From NCBI GenBank assembly GCA_945906105.1, contig CAMDQO010000028.1:1-35066 (forward strand): DNA of 35,066 nt, read 5' to 3'. The translations under genes were made by a program, and so were the position numbers. Below the pieces are notes generated by a model that was not told the origin of the DNA, ran no database searches, and saw only the letters and a program-made list of their open reading frames with translations. Positions 8,073 through 14,919 of this stretch are shown piece after piece. This DNA is from Novosphingobium sp. Chol11 (GTDB lineage Bacteria > Pseudomonadota > Alphaproteobacteria > Sphingomonadales > Sphingomonadaceae). Position 1 is the first letter of the stretch. Each line of letters opens with the position of its first letter.

Positions 8073-8110
8073 TTGACAAACGCAAGCAGTAATGTTATAT
8101 GAAAATATAA
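8073..8110 (+). promoter_or_regulatory. Predicted pemIK promoter with palindromic operator
   Basis: TTGACA (8073-8078) is followed after 17 bases by TATATG (8096-8101). The -10 sits inside the perfect inverted repeat TTATAT-gaaa-ATATAA (8095-8110). AbrB-fold antitoxins typically bind such AT-rich palindromes at their own promoter. GGAGG at 8117-8121 then serves the antitoxin ATG at 8129. Confidence 0.68.
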
Positions 8111-8128
8111 TTTTCTGGAGGCGGTGCC

Positions 8129-8386
8129 ATGCACATAACCAATCTGCGCAAAGTTGGTGGCTCTGTGATGCTGGCGGTGCCGCCTGCCTTGCTTGATCTG
8201 CTTCACCTGAAAGCAGGCGCATCGGTTGGCGTTGCCGTTGATGGCGGACGCCTGGTTGTCGAAGCGTCACCGCGCCCACGCTATACGATGGCCGAACTAC
8301 TCGCCGCATCAGACTATTCGCAAGTCCCGTCGCCAGATGATCGGGAATGGCTTGATGCTCCTGCAGTGGGCAAGGAAATCCTGTGA
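8129..8386 (+). CDS. pemI: PemI/ChpBI-type antitoxin (AbrB fold)
   Basis: An 85-residue protein whose N-terminus (MHITNLRKVGGSVMLAVPPA) is an AbrB/MazE-type DNA-binding strand pattern, with LHLKAGASVGVAVDGGRLVVE completing the fold to about residue 50. The C-terminal 35 residues (RYTMAELLAASDYS...) resemble the toxin-neutralising tail of PemI-like antitoxins. GGAGG is seven bases before the ATG. The stop overlaps the toxin start by four bases (GTGA). It is expected to repress its own promoter at the palindrome just upstream. It is clearly distinct in sequence from the MazE at 4.8-5.05 kb. Confidence 0.9.
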   Translation: MHITNLRKVGGSVMLAVPPALLDLLHLKAGASVGVAVDGGRLVVEASPRPRYTMAELLAASDYSQVPSPDDREWLDAPAVGKEIL

Positions 8387-8709
8387 AGCGCGGTGACATT
8401 TACATGGTGTCGCTCAATCCCGTCCATGGACGGGAACAGCAAGGCCATCGCCCCGTACTGATCGTCTCGCCTTCGCAGTTCAACGAAGCGACCAAGCTCC
8501 CCGTGGTCCTGCCGATCACCAATGGCGGCGATTTCGCCCGGCGCATCGGCTTTGCAGTGGAGATTGCCGGCATCAAGACCACCGGCCTCATCCGCTGCGA
8601 TCAACCCCGCGTCCTCGACATAGCAGAGCGCGGCGGGCGCAAGGTAGATACGCTGCCTGCGGCGCTGATGGACGATGTGCTGGCGAGGGTGGCTACGTTG
8701 TTTGAGTGA
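8383..8709 (+). CDS. pemK: PemK/ChpB-type mRNA endonuclease toxin
   Basis: A 108-residue PemK/MazF-fold protein. MKRGDIYMVSLNPVHGREQQGHRPVLIVSP contains the GD, GxEQxGxRP and VLIVSP family signatures, and LPITNGGDFARR and GLIRCDQPRVLD follow at the normal spacing. Such toxins cut mRNA independently of or at the ribosome. It begins with GTG at 8383, overlapping the antitoxin stop, with AAGGA upstream. The short, compact form and the CDQPR motif fit the ChpB/PemK subgroup rather than the MazF at 4.46 kb, so this is an independent second module and not a recent duplicate. Confidence 0.92.
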   Translation: MKRGDIYMVSLNPVHGREQQGHRPVLIVSPSQFNEATKLPVVLPITNGGDFARRIGFAVEIAGIKTTGLIRCDQPRVLDIAERGGRKVDTLPAALMDDVLARVATLFE

Positions 8710-8825
8710 GGGTTGGGGGGGTGAGTAAAGGTAGATCCATTTTGGTGGCGTGATGGAGGATGGTTATTGCACCTCTGCCATAAACTACGTAACTCACTAT
8801 GAAAATTGTGGTTGAGGGGCAAGTT

Positions 8826-9863
8826 ATGACAGGCGAAACGGAAATTGATAATGAGGTTTTCTCTGAATTAAAATTGAGCAAACGCGAAAATATTTTCGCT
8901 GCAATTTCGGCCAAAGCGAACGCTGCTGAAACAAACTTCCTCACGCTCCTTCGCTATGCAGCACTTGCAATGGCCTCATTGGCTCTCATTTCATCGGCCA
9001 TACTTCTCGCACTTGGGTCCTTTCAACAACTGGGACGTACAAGAGTTGAGCCCGAAACGGTTGCCCTTGTTTCAGACGATGTCGTCCCCACCAAACTCGA
9101 GCCAGAGACAGTTCAAGCGTCACCTGAACAACGAAAATCCGGGGTCAGTCAGGATGTGCGCAAACGCACGTTGTTAATCTACCAGTCCAAGTTCAAAGCT
9201 TTTCAGCGTCCAGATACGAAGATAACCGAGCAGGAAGTTGTAGATTTCATCTGGTCCGCTGACCGCATAGAAAAATTTGATGCTCTCAGCGGTCAACAAC
9301 TCGTTGGCAAAGATAATAAAGCGCTCGTAGATCGCAATTCTACTATGCTGGATGCGCTGGCCTTGGTGGAAACAGCTTCAACTACCGGCGACTTCAATAA
9401 GCAGCTGATAGCTTATCGAAACGCGAAGAAGGTCAATGTTTGCAATGATGAGGTGAAAACGCGTAGTCGAACAATTACATCATGGGATAGTACCGCGACC
9501 TTTTGTCCATCGTGGTATAACGAGCCCATCGGCTGTAACTCGACAAGGGAAATTCAGGAACCTTATGTTGATAAGGTCTGTGAAATGAAGTTCCCGGAAG
9601 AAATTGAATCGCCGGCTCAGCAGTTCGCAAGTGCAATTCAGCGGTATGCCGATATCGCTGATTCAAGGCTGGTGGCGTCACGGATCGCTGCTGACGAACA
9701 GACGGCCAACAATCAGGCGCGCAAGCTGGAGGGCATTAGCCATATTAGCACCAGCGGCACTTTGTTTCTTCTGTTTCTCGGTGTGATGTTTCTCTATCTG
9801 TTTGTGGCGCTCGAACGACATCACCGTAATCTTCGGCTGTTGATCGAAAAGCGCGAAGAATGA
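8826..9863 (+). CDS. Orphan two-TM membrane protein of unknown function, AT-richer
   Basis: From the ATG at 8826 (GAGGGG seven bases upstream; an ATG at 8799 lacks this) the product is 345 residues. A short cytoplasmic N-terminus leads to TM1 (about 43-66), a roughly 240-residue hydrophilic domain probably in the periplasm, TM2 (about 311-329) and a basic tail. The large domain has four Cys clustered in the stretch VCNDEV...FCPSWY...IGCNST...KVCEMKF, suggesting disulfides. I recognise no family. The coding sequence is visibly richer in A and T than all its neighbours and sits between two toxin-antitoxin modules, which suggests acquisition. It is followed immediately by a strong hairpin. It could be a sensor or envelope-stress protein, but nothing shows that. 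Confidence 0.8.
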   Translation: MTGETEIDNEVFSELKLSKRENIFAAISAKANAAETNFLTLLRYAALAMASLALISSAILLALGSFQQLGRTRVEPETVALVSDDVVPTKLEPETVQASPEQRKSGVSQDVRKRTLLIYQSKFKAFQRPDTKITEQEVVDFIWSADRIEKFDALSGQQLVGKDNKALVDRNSTMLDALALVETASTTGDFNKQLIAYRNAKKVNVCNDEVKTRSRTITSWDSTATFCPSWYNEPIGCNSTREIQEPYVDKVCEMKFPEEIESPAQQFASAIQRYADIADSRLVASRIAADEQTANNQARKLEGISHISTSGTLFLLFLGVMFLYLFVALERHHRNLRLLIEKREE

Positions 9864-9865
9864 GT

Positions 9866-9911
9866 CGAACGCAGGAACTGTCACGAAATGCCGTGCCTGT
9901 TCCTGCGTTCG
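9866..9911 (+). repeat. 46-nt hairpin with 13-bp perfect outer stem
   Basis: CGAACGCAGGAAC (9866-9878) and GTTCCTGCGTTCG (9899-9911) are exact reverse complements. Inside them CACG and CGTG pair across a six-base loop after a 3/3 internal loop. It starts three bases after the orphan gene's stop. No T-run follows, so it is not a classical intrinsic terminator. A transcript-end stabiliser or a REP-type element is possible. Confidence 0.75.
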
Positions 9912-10318
9912 CAACCAATTCCTGTTCGATTCAGGCAATTCCTGAGTCGCCTTTCATAACCCTAAAACCCCACACCCCATCAAACAACCGTTCGCACATA
10001 GCCGCACCGCCGGACGATGACGCGCAGCGTCTTATCCCCGGCTCATCCCGCGCTGTCCTACAGGCCCGCGCATTGCTACATTCCGTCCGCTCCCTTCGAC
10101 TTGCTCAGGACATGCTTTGAAATCGTCGCGCCCTGCAATCTCCCGCTTTCTCAAGCGCACTATTTGTCTCCAAACGGCCCAAAACTACCCCAAAACGACA
10201 ATGTGTCACATTTTGTAAGATAACCACATGAAAAACCACGATTAACAACCCGGACAGGGGTGTCCGGCCTGTCCGTCTCAAGCAGTGCCCTCAGCGGCAC
10301 TGTCGAACCGCACTCCAC
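9912..10318. other. Intergenic stretch with several palindromes, no gene seen
   Basis: No credible coding sequence was found. Contents: two CAATTCCTG direct repeats just after the hairpin; a CCCTTCGAC...TCAGGAC string near 10090-10113 resembling a short sequence scattered in sphingomonad intergenic DNA (from memory, unchecked); AATGTG-T-CACATT (10200-10212), a perfect palindrome; CCGGACAGGGGTGTCCGG (10250-10267), a 7-bp stem with four-base loop; and CAGTGCC...GGCACTG about 10 bases later. The last three lie 50-150 bases upstream of yefM and could be regulatory or remnants of a mobile element. Confidence 0.5.
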
Positions 10319-10348
10319 TTGACATTGTCCAGAAATCTGTCCAATGAT
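10319..10348 (+). promoter_or_regulatory. Predicted yefM promoter giving a near-leaderless transcript
   Basis: A consensus -35 TTGACA (10319-10324) is followed after 18 bases by AATGAT (10343-10348), a four-of-six match to the -10. The yefM ATG lies at 10355, so transcription would begin at or next to the start codon; no Shine-Dalgarno sequence is present. Two GTCCA direct repeats (about 10327 and 10339) lie in the spacer, where a YefM operator would be expected. Confidence 0.5.
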
Positions 10349-10354
10349 CCACCC

Positions 10355-10609
10355 ATGAAAGCCATCAGCTATTCCGAAGCGCGTGAGAATCTGAAGTCGG
10401 TGATTGACCGGGTTGTTGCCGATCACGCTCCCATTGCCATCACCCGCCAGCGCGGTGAGGGGGCGGTGCTGGTTTCGGAGAGTGACTGGGCCTCGATTGA
10501 GGAAACGCTGTATCTGCTGCGCTCGCCCGCCAATGCCAGCCAATTGCTGGAGGCGATCCGCGGCCTTGAGGCTGGTGAGGGCATCGAGCGCGAACTGATC
10601 TATCCGTGA
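10355..10609 (+). CDS. yefM: YefM antitoxin (Phd/YefM family)
   Basis: An 84-residue antitoxin. MKAISYSEARENLKSVIDRV, then PIAITRQRGEGAVLVSESDW (about 27-46), is the conserved Phd/YefM N-terminal DNA-binding fold, and LYLLRSPANASQLLEAI leads into the acidic toxin-binding C-terminus. YefM blocks YoeB and represses the shared promoter. The start at 10355 is chosen because it begins at the family's conserved first residues; an upstream in-frame start near 10319 would lie inside the -35. The last four bases overlap the yoeB start (GTGA), the usual coupled arrangement. Confidence 0.94.
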   Translation: MKAISYSEARENLKSVIDRVVADHAPIAITRQRGEGAVLVSESDWASIEETLYLLRSPANASQLLEAIRGLEAGEGIERELIYP

Positions 10610-10872
10610 AGATCGTCTTCTGGTCGACCGCCTGGGACGACTACCTGCACTGGCAGGAAAATGACCCCAAGCTGCTCGAAAAGGTCAACGGCCTGCTCGA
10701 AGAATGCCGCCGCCACCCCTTTAAGGGCACCGGCAAGCCAGAACCGCTCGGCGGCAATCTGGCGGGCTGGTGGTCACGCCGCATCGACCGCGAGCACCGC
10801 CTTGTTTACCGCGTGTCCGGCAAGGGTGAAGCGCAGGCGCTCGAAGTGGCGCAGTGCCGGTACCATTATTGA
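10606..10872 (+). CDS. yoeB: YoeB toxin (ribosome-dependent mRNA interferase)
   Basis: An 88-residue RelE/YoeB-fold toxin starting at GTG 10606. The core PEPLGGNLAGWWSRRIDREH is nearly identical to that of E. coli YoeB. The known catalytic set is represented by the Glu of PEPL, the Arg of SRRIDREHRLVYR and the C-terminal CRYHY with its catalytic His. YoeB binds the ribosomal A site and cleaves mRNA there after stress-induced loss of YefM. Family length is about 84 residues, so the gene looks intact. Directly after the stop codon the last 17 bases are imperfectly repeated. Confidence 0.95.
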   Translation: MKIVFWSTAWDDYLHWQENDPKLLEKVNGLLEECRRHPFKGTGKPEPLGGNLAGWWSRRIDREHRLVYRVSGKGEAQALEVAQCRYHY

Positions 10873-10889
10873 GCCGGTACTGTTATTGA
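10856..10889 (+). repeat. Short tandem repeat at the yoeB stop
   Basis: The last 17 bases of yoeB (10856-10872, GCCGGTACCATTATTGA) are followed head-to-tail by a copy with two mismatches (10873-10889). A second short direct repeat, GAATTACGG, occurs at 10908-10916 and 10920-10928. These look like slippage duplications or the scar of an insertion at the boundary with glpX. Confidence 0.7.
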
Positions 10890-10989
10890 GAAGGTGAAAA
10901 GGCGCGGAATTACGGTGTTGAATTACGGCGTCAGGTGGATAATCCCCAATCAGCCCTAAAATCCCGGAAACTCACCGCCCAGTCAAATC

Positions 10990-11988
10990 TCACCCCAGCT
11001 TGCGGTGTTCTGCCTTGACCCAGCGGACGGTGCCGGTGCTGGCGCGCATGACTACGGTGTGGGTGGTCATGGTGCCATCTTTGCGGCGCTTGACCCCATC
11101 CAGCAGTGAGCCATCTGTGACGCCGGTAGCGGCGAAGATGCAGTCGCCTTTGGCCAGTTCGTCGCGGGTGTAGATCTTGTTCAGATCGGTGATGCCCCAC
11201 TTGTAAGCGCGCTGGCGCTCGTCATCGTTGCGGAACAGCAGGCGGCCATTGAACTGGCCGCCAACACAGCGCAGCGCGGCAGCAGCCAGCACGCCTTCGG
11301 GTGCGCCGCCTGATCCCATGTAAAGGTCAATGCCGGTGTCTTCGTTGGTCACGGCGATCACGCCTGCCACATCACCATCACCGATCAGCACGACGCCGCA
11401 GCCAAGGCCGCGCAGTTCGGCGATCAGATCGGTGTGACGGGGGCGGTCAAGCACGCAGACGATGATGTCGCCCGGCTCAACGCCCTTGGCCGCAGCCACG
11501 GCAGCGACGTTTTCGGTCGGGGTCTTGGCAAGGCTGATGATGCCATCGGGATAGCCGGGGCCAACCGCCAGCTTGTCCATATAGACGTCAGGTGCGTTGA
11601 GCAGGTTGCCTTCCTCGGCGCAGGCCAGCACGGCGAGGGCATTGGGGCCAGCCTTGGCGGTGATGGTGGTGCCTTCCAATGGATCGAGCGCGATGTCGAT
11701 CCTGGGCCCGGTGCCGATGGCCCCGCCAACCTTTTCGCCGATGAACAGCATCGGGGCTTCGTCACGCTCACCTTCGCCGATCACCACGGTGCCGTCGATC
11801 GCCAGTTCGTCAAAGGCCAGCCGCATGGCCTCGACAGCGGCGGCATCGGCAGCCTTTTCATCGCCGCGACCGACCAGCTTTGATGCAGCGATAGCCGCCG
11901 CTTCGGTGACGCGGACCATTTCGAGGACGAGGACGCGGTCAAGGACAGTGCTAGCCGGGGGTGTGGAGTTGGCAGGTGTTGCGGTCAT
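10990..11988 (-). CDS. glpX: Class II fructose-1,6-bisphosphatase
   Basis: A 332-residue enzyme of the GlpX type, which dephosphorylates fructose 1,6-bisphosphate to fructose 6-phosphate in gluconeogenesis. Conserved metal and substrate motifs are present: GEGERDEAPML (71-81), DPLEGTT (102-108), and downstream GDGDVAGV and GSGGAPEGV. Length is normal and the C-terminus is complete. In related sphingomonads glpX commonly follows hom on the same strand (from memory). Here both are minus-strand but an opposite-strand gene lies between them, so glpX needs its own promoter. Downstream lies the YefM/YoeB module. Confidence 0.95.
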   Translation of the reverse strand: MTATPANSTPPASTVLDRVLVLEMVRVTEAAAIAASKLVGRGDEKAADAAAVEAMRLAFDELAIDGTVVIGEGERDEAPMLFIGEKVGGAIGTGPRIDIALDPLEGTTITAKAGPNALAVLACAEEGNLLNAPDVYMDKLAVGPGYPDGIISLAKTPTENVAAVAAAKGVEPGDIIVCVLDRPRHTDLIAELRGLGCGVVLIGDGDVAGVIAVTNEDTGIDLYMGSGGAPEGVLAAAALRCVGGQFNGRLLFRNDDERQRAYKWGITDLNKIYTRDELAKGDCIFAATGVTDGSLLDGVKRRKDGTMTTHTVVMRASTGTVRWVKAEHRKLG

Positions 11989-12138
11989 GTTCAGTCCATG
12001 TTCAGTGGCGAAAGGCTGGATTGCCGTTAGTTATTGTTGGCGCGCTTAGACAGCGCAGAGCGCTCTGTCGACTCTGGTCAGGCATCAAAGTTGCGATTAT
12101 GAGTTCCTTCGGGGAATGCAGGCGAAGGGTGGTTTTGA

Positions 12139-12618
12139 ATGCAAATCGCGCGGTGGCTTTCCCGCTTTTCAATAGTCGTTATCGTTGCAACGCTCGTGCC
12201 GGTTCAGGCCGGGGCACAGTCTGCGGGCGATATGGCCGCAGGCACTCAGTCGGCCCCTGATCCGCAGATCAACATTCTGATCACGACCGAGCGCAAGCAA
12301 TTTGGCCCGCCAGCACCCAAACCTCGCCGCTGCGCCGGGACAACAGCGGGCGGCGAAATTCTGGTCTGCGGCGCAGATCGCGGCGAGGATATTCGCGTTC
12401 CATCCACCGCAGACGACGATCCCTTTTCGCGCGAAGGGCTGAACAATGGTGTCCCGCGGGCACCCAATGTCAGCGGGCTGCCGGATTGCAGCCGGGGCTG
12501 CATCGGGGTCGGCAGCGTTCCGCCGCCGCTTTACGTCATCAACGTCAAGGAACTGCCCGAAGCGCCCAAGGATTCAGATGCCGAAAAGGTTGCGAACGGA
12601 GAGCTGGCGGATCGGTGA
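12139..12618 (+). CDS. Small secreted Cys-containing protein, hypothetical
   Basis: A 159-residue protein with a cleavable signal peptide (hydrophobic core about residues 9-24, likely cut at AGA-QS). The mature part has four Cys (about 65, 77, 117, 121), with the motif GGEILVCGADRG resembling the IVVCG-type motif I recall from small periplasmic proteins of sphingomonads, and is Pro-rich near the end. No enzymatic motif is visible. It lies on the plus strand between two minus-strand metabolic genes: 11 bases from the hom stop, and head-to-head with glpX across about 150 bases. Function unknown; probably periplasmic. Confidence 0.72.
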   Translation: MQIARWLSRFSIVVIVATLVPVQAGAQSAGDMAAGTQSAPDPQINILITTERKQFGPPAPKPRRCAGTTAGGEILVCGADRGEDIRVPSTADDDPFSREGLNNGVPRAPNVSGLPDCSRGCIGVGSVPPPLYVINVKELPEAPKDSDAEKVANGELADR

Positions 12619-12629
12619 AACCAGTCCCA

Positions 12630-13952
12630 TCACTCACCCAGTATTTGCATCACCAGCGGCGGCTGGGTCAGGCTGGGTGAGCCTTCGAGCAGACGCAGCG
12701 CTTCTGAGACCGCGCTTTCCGGCCCCTCGTGAGTCACCAGAGCAACCAGCACTTCGCCGCCGGTATCATGGCGGCCCTTCTGGATCAGGCTTTCGATTGA
12801 AACCCCGGCATCGCGCATGGCGGCGGTGATCTCGGCGAGGACGCCCGGACGGTCGGCAACAAGGAAGCGCAGGTAGGCACGGCCAAGGCGGTTGCCCGAA
12901 GGCGCTGGTGCCATGGCCTCAAGCTCGCCCACCGGCACGGAAAAAGCAGGACCGGCCTCACCCCCGTTTTCCATGGAACGCGCGATGTCGATCAGATCGG
13001 CGACGACAGCAGAGGCGGTCGGGCCATCGCCTGCGCCAGCGCCCTGAAACAGCAGGCGGCCCGAGAAATTGCCCTCGGCGACCACGGCATTGGTCGCGCC
13101 ATCGACATGGGCGAGCGGGTGATCGAACGGCACCAGGTGCGGCTGAACCCGCTGGAACAGGCGGATCGTGCCGTCAGAGCTATCGGTATCAGCCATGCCG
13201 ATCAGGCGGATGACATAGCCCAGTGCCTCAGCCTGGGCGATATCAGCAGCAAGAATCCGGCCAATCCCGGCGGTTTCCACCGAAGCAAAATCGATCTCGG
13301 CGCCAAAGGAAATCGCGGCCAGAATCGACAGCTTGTGCGCCGCATCAATGCCTTCGATATCGAACGCCGGGTCTGCTTCGGCATAGCCCTTGGCCTGCGC
13401 CTCGGCGAGGACATCGGCGAAATCGCGGCCACTGTCTTCCATGGCAGACAGGATGAAATTGCAGGTGCCGTTGAGGATGCCGTAAACCCGCTCGATCTCA
13501 TTGGCCGCCGCGCCTTCGCGCAGACCCTTGATCACCGGGATGCCGCCAGCCACCGCCGCTTCGAATTTCAGGGCAACGTGGGCGGCCTCTGCTTTTCGGG
13601 CGAGCTCAAGGCCGTGATGGGCGATCATCGCCTTGTTGGCCGTGACCAGTGCCTTGCCCGCCTCGATCGTGGTGCGCGCGCAGGCCAGTGCTGGTCCATC
13701 CGATCCACCGACCAGTTCAACCACGACATCAACATCGGCACGTTCGCCCATGATGACCATGTCATCTTCCCAGGCGTAGGGTGCCAGATCGACGCCGCGC
13801 TGTTTGCTGCGATCACGCGCGCTGACGGCGGTGATCTTGATCGGCCGCCCGGCACGGCGCGCGATAAGCGCCGCGTTGGTTTCGACCAGGCGTATGACTC
13901 CCGCGCCCACGGTGCCCAGTCCTGCCAGTGCGATGCGAAGTGGTTCAGACAT
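12630..13952 (-). CDS. hom: Homoserine dehydrogenase with ACT domain
   Basis: With the ATG at 13952 (AAAGGGG upstream) the enzyme is 440 residues; an upstream in-frame ATG at 13976 is less likely. It reduces aspartate semialdehyde to homoserine for threonine and methionine synthesis. The NAD(P)-binding glycine loop GLGTVGAG is at 11-18, VTANKAMIAHHG at 103-114, the signature ILNGTCNFILS at 159-169, and DIEGIDAAHKLSIL at about 198-211 with the family's catalytic Lys. The C-terminal ~90 residues (LRFLVADRPGVLAEI onward) are an ACT domain, implying feedback regulation by an amino acid. The gene is intact. Confidence 0.96.
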   Translation of the reverse strand: MSEPLRIALAGLGTVGAGVIRLVETNAALIARRAGRPIKITAVSARDRSKQRGVDLAPYAWEDDMVIMGERADVDVVVELVGGSDGPALACARTTIEAGKALVTANKAMIAHHGLELARKAEAAHVALKFEAAVAGGIPVIKGLREGAAANEIERVYGILNGTCNFILSAMEDSGRDFADVLAEAQAKGYAEADPAFDIEGIDAAHKLSILAAISFGAEIDFASVETAGIGRILAADIAQAEALGYVIRLIGMADTDSSDGTIRLFQRVQPHLVPFDHPLAHVDGATNAVVAEGNFSGRLLFQGAGAGDGPTASAVVADLIDIARSMENGGEAGPAFSVPVGELEAMAPAPSGNRLGRAYLRFLVADRPGVLAEITAAMRDAGVSIESLIQKGRHDTGGEVLVALVTHEGPESAVSEALRLLEGSPSLTQPPLVMQILGE

Positions 13953-14006
13953 GATTGCCCCTTTCGGGCGCGCCACTAAGGCAGAGTTGGCGGAAATGCC
14001 AGTGAT

Positions 14007-14888
14007 CTAACGGCGCGTGCGCGGGCAGGGGCCAAGATCGGTCATGACCCGGCGATAATCCGTATCCGCCTGGGCGCGATCTTCCGGTGTTGTCGAGACA
14101 TTGACTCCGGCTTGAAGCGTCGGTGGCAGGAAGCAAGCGAGACGGTACCAGGTGAGCGTGTTCCTGCCCGGTGGGACACCGGTGGTCGACATCAGTTCGG
14201 AAAAGGAAACGCCCCAATGTGTCGGCATGCCGGGATGGTGCAGGACGGTGATCGCAGCGGGTTCACCATCAGGAGTAGCGAGGAAAATCTGCGTCTCGCC
14301 CTGCGCCGCAAGCGTTCCGGGAACATAGATCGCCTCATGCACCCGGCTGATGCGCCCTGGCGCGCCGGGGGCGAATATTTCAACGAGAATCATCCGCAGC
14401 AGCGAATCGGTGGTTACGTCCCAGATCAGCTGCGCATCAGGCGCAATCAATTGGATATCCCCCGTTGGAACAATGCCGGGCCGGGCCGGGACATAGCGCG
14501 CGAACAGTAGCACGCTCTGTTTGGACAGTTTGGGCAATTTGCCGCGGGCATCGCGTTTGACATCAACGAGGTAACGCAGCGCTGAGCCGACAGCTGCCGG
14601 GCCGGTCAGCAGATTCTCGGTCACCGCTTCGACATAGAGCCTGGCCCAGCCCGGCCTGACGCCGATTGCCCGCGCGGGCTCAACCTCTGCCACCTTGCGA
14701 ATCTTCGCTTTGAGCACCAGCGTGGAATTATCGGCCAGATCGGCCAGATCGGCATAGCTGGGCAATGCCTGAGGGGGGGGCTGCAGGGCGGGTTTGGGCG
14801 ATTCGGCGAGGGCTGATCCTGCGCAAACCATCCCGATGAGGGACAGGGCGGGGGCAAGGCCGGACTTGAAGGCAAAAGCCAAGCGCAT
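14007..14888 (-). CDS. Periplasmic protein of unknown function behind a Fur-like site
   Basis: The ATG at 14888 gives 293 residues; GCGGAG lies eight bases upstream. An in-frame ATG at 14915 would add nine residues but sits inside the Fur-like palindrome and would spoil the signal peptide, so it is rejected. A signal peptide (residues 1-28, cut after AGSALA) leads to a Pro-rich linker and a domain beginning SYADLADLADNSTLVLKAKI, which looks beta-rich and soluble. I do not recognise a named family, nor is there a lipobox or metal-binding cluster. The gene is divergent from the tonB operon. The site upstream suggests iron control, which is inference. Confidence 0.75.
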   Translation of the reverse strand: MRLAFAFKSGLAPALSLIGMVCAGSALAESPKPALQPPPQALPSYADLADLADNSTLVLKAKIRKVAEVEPARAIGVRPGWARLYVEAVTENLLTGPAAVGSALRYLVDVKRDARGKLPKLSKQSVLLFARYVPARPGIVPTGDIQLIAPDAQLIWDVTTDSLLRMILVEIFAPGAPGRISRVHEAIYVPGTLAAQGETQIFLATPDGEPAAITVLHHPGMPTHWGVSFSELMSTTGVPPGRNTLTWYRLACFLPPTLQAGVNVSTTPEDRAQADTDYRRVMTDLGPCPRTRR

Positions 14889-14900
14889 TGATTCAACTCC

Positions 14901-14919
14901 GCAAATGATTGTCATTATG
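14901..14919. promoter_or_regulatory. Fur-box-like palindrome
   Basis: GCAAATGATTGTCATTATG matches the classical 19-base Fur consensus GATAATGATAATCATTATC at 14 positions, including the inverted AATGA/TCATT core. It ends 13 bases before the minus-strand start at 14888, overlapping a CATAAT (minus strand, 14919-14914) that could be that gene's -10. It is 337 bases from the tonB start. Binding is predicted, not shown; other iron regulators are used in some alphaproteobacteria. Confidence 0.58.

Noticed and set aside
10229..10246. Possible five-codon leader peptide (MKNHD) upstream of yefM
   Set aside because: Too short to support, no ribosome binding site and no attenuator arrangement tied to it.
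13107..13979. A 290-codon plus-strand frame opposite hom
   Set aside because: Antisense to a complete homoserine dehydrogenase and without recognisable motifs.
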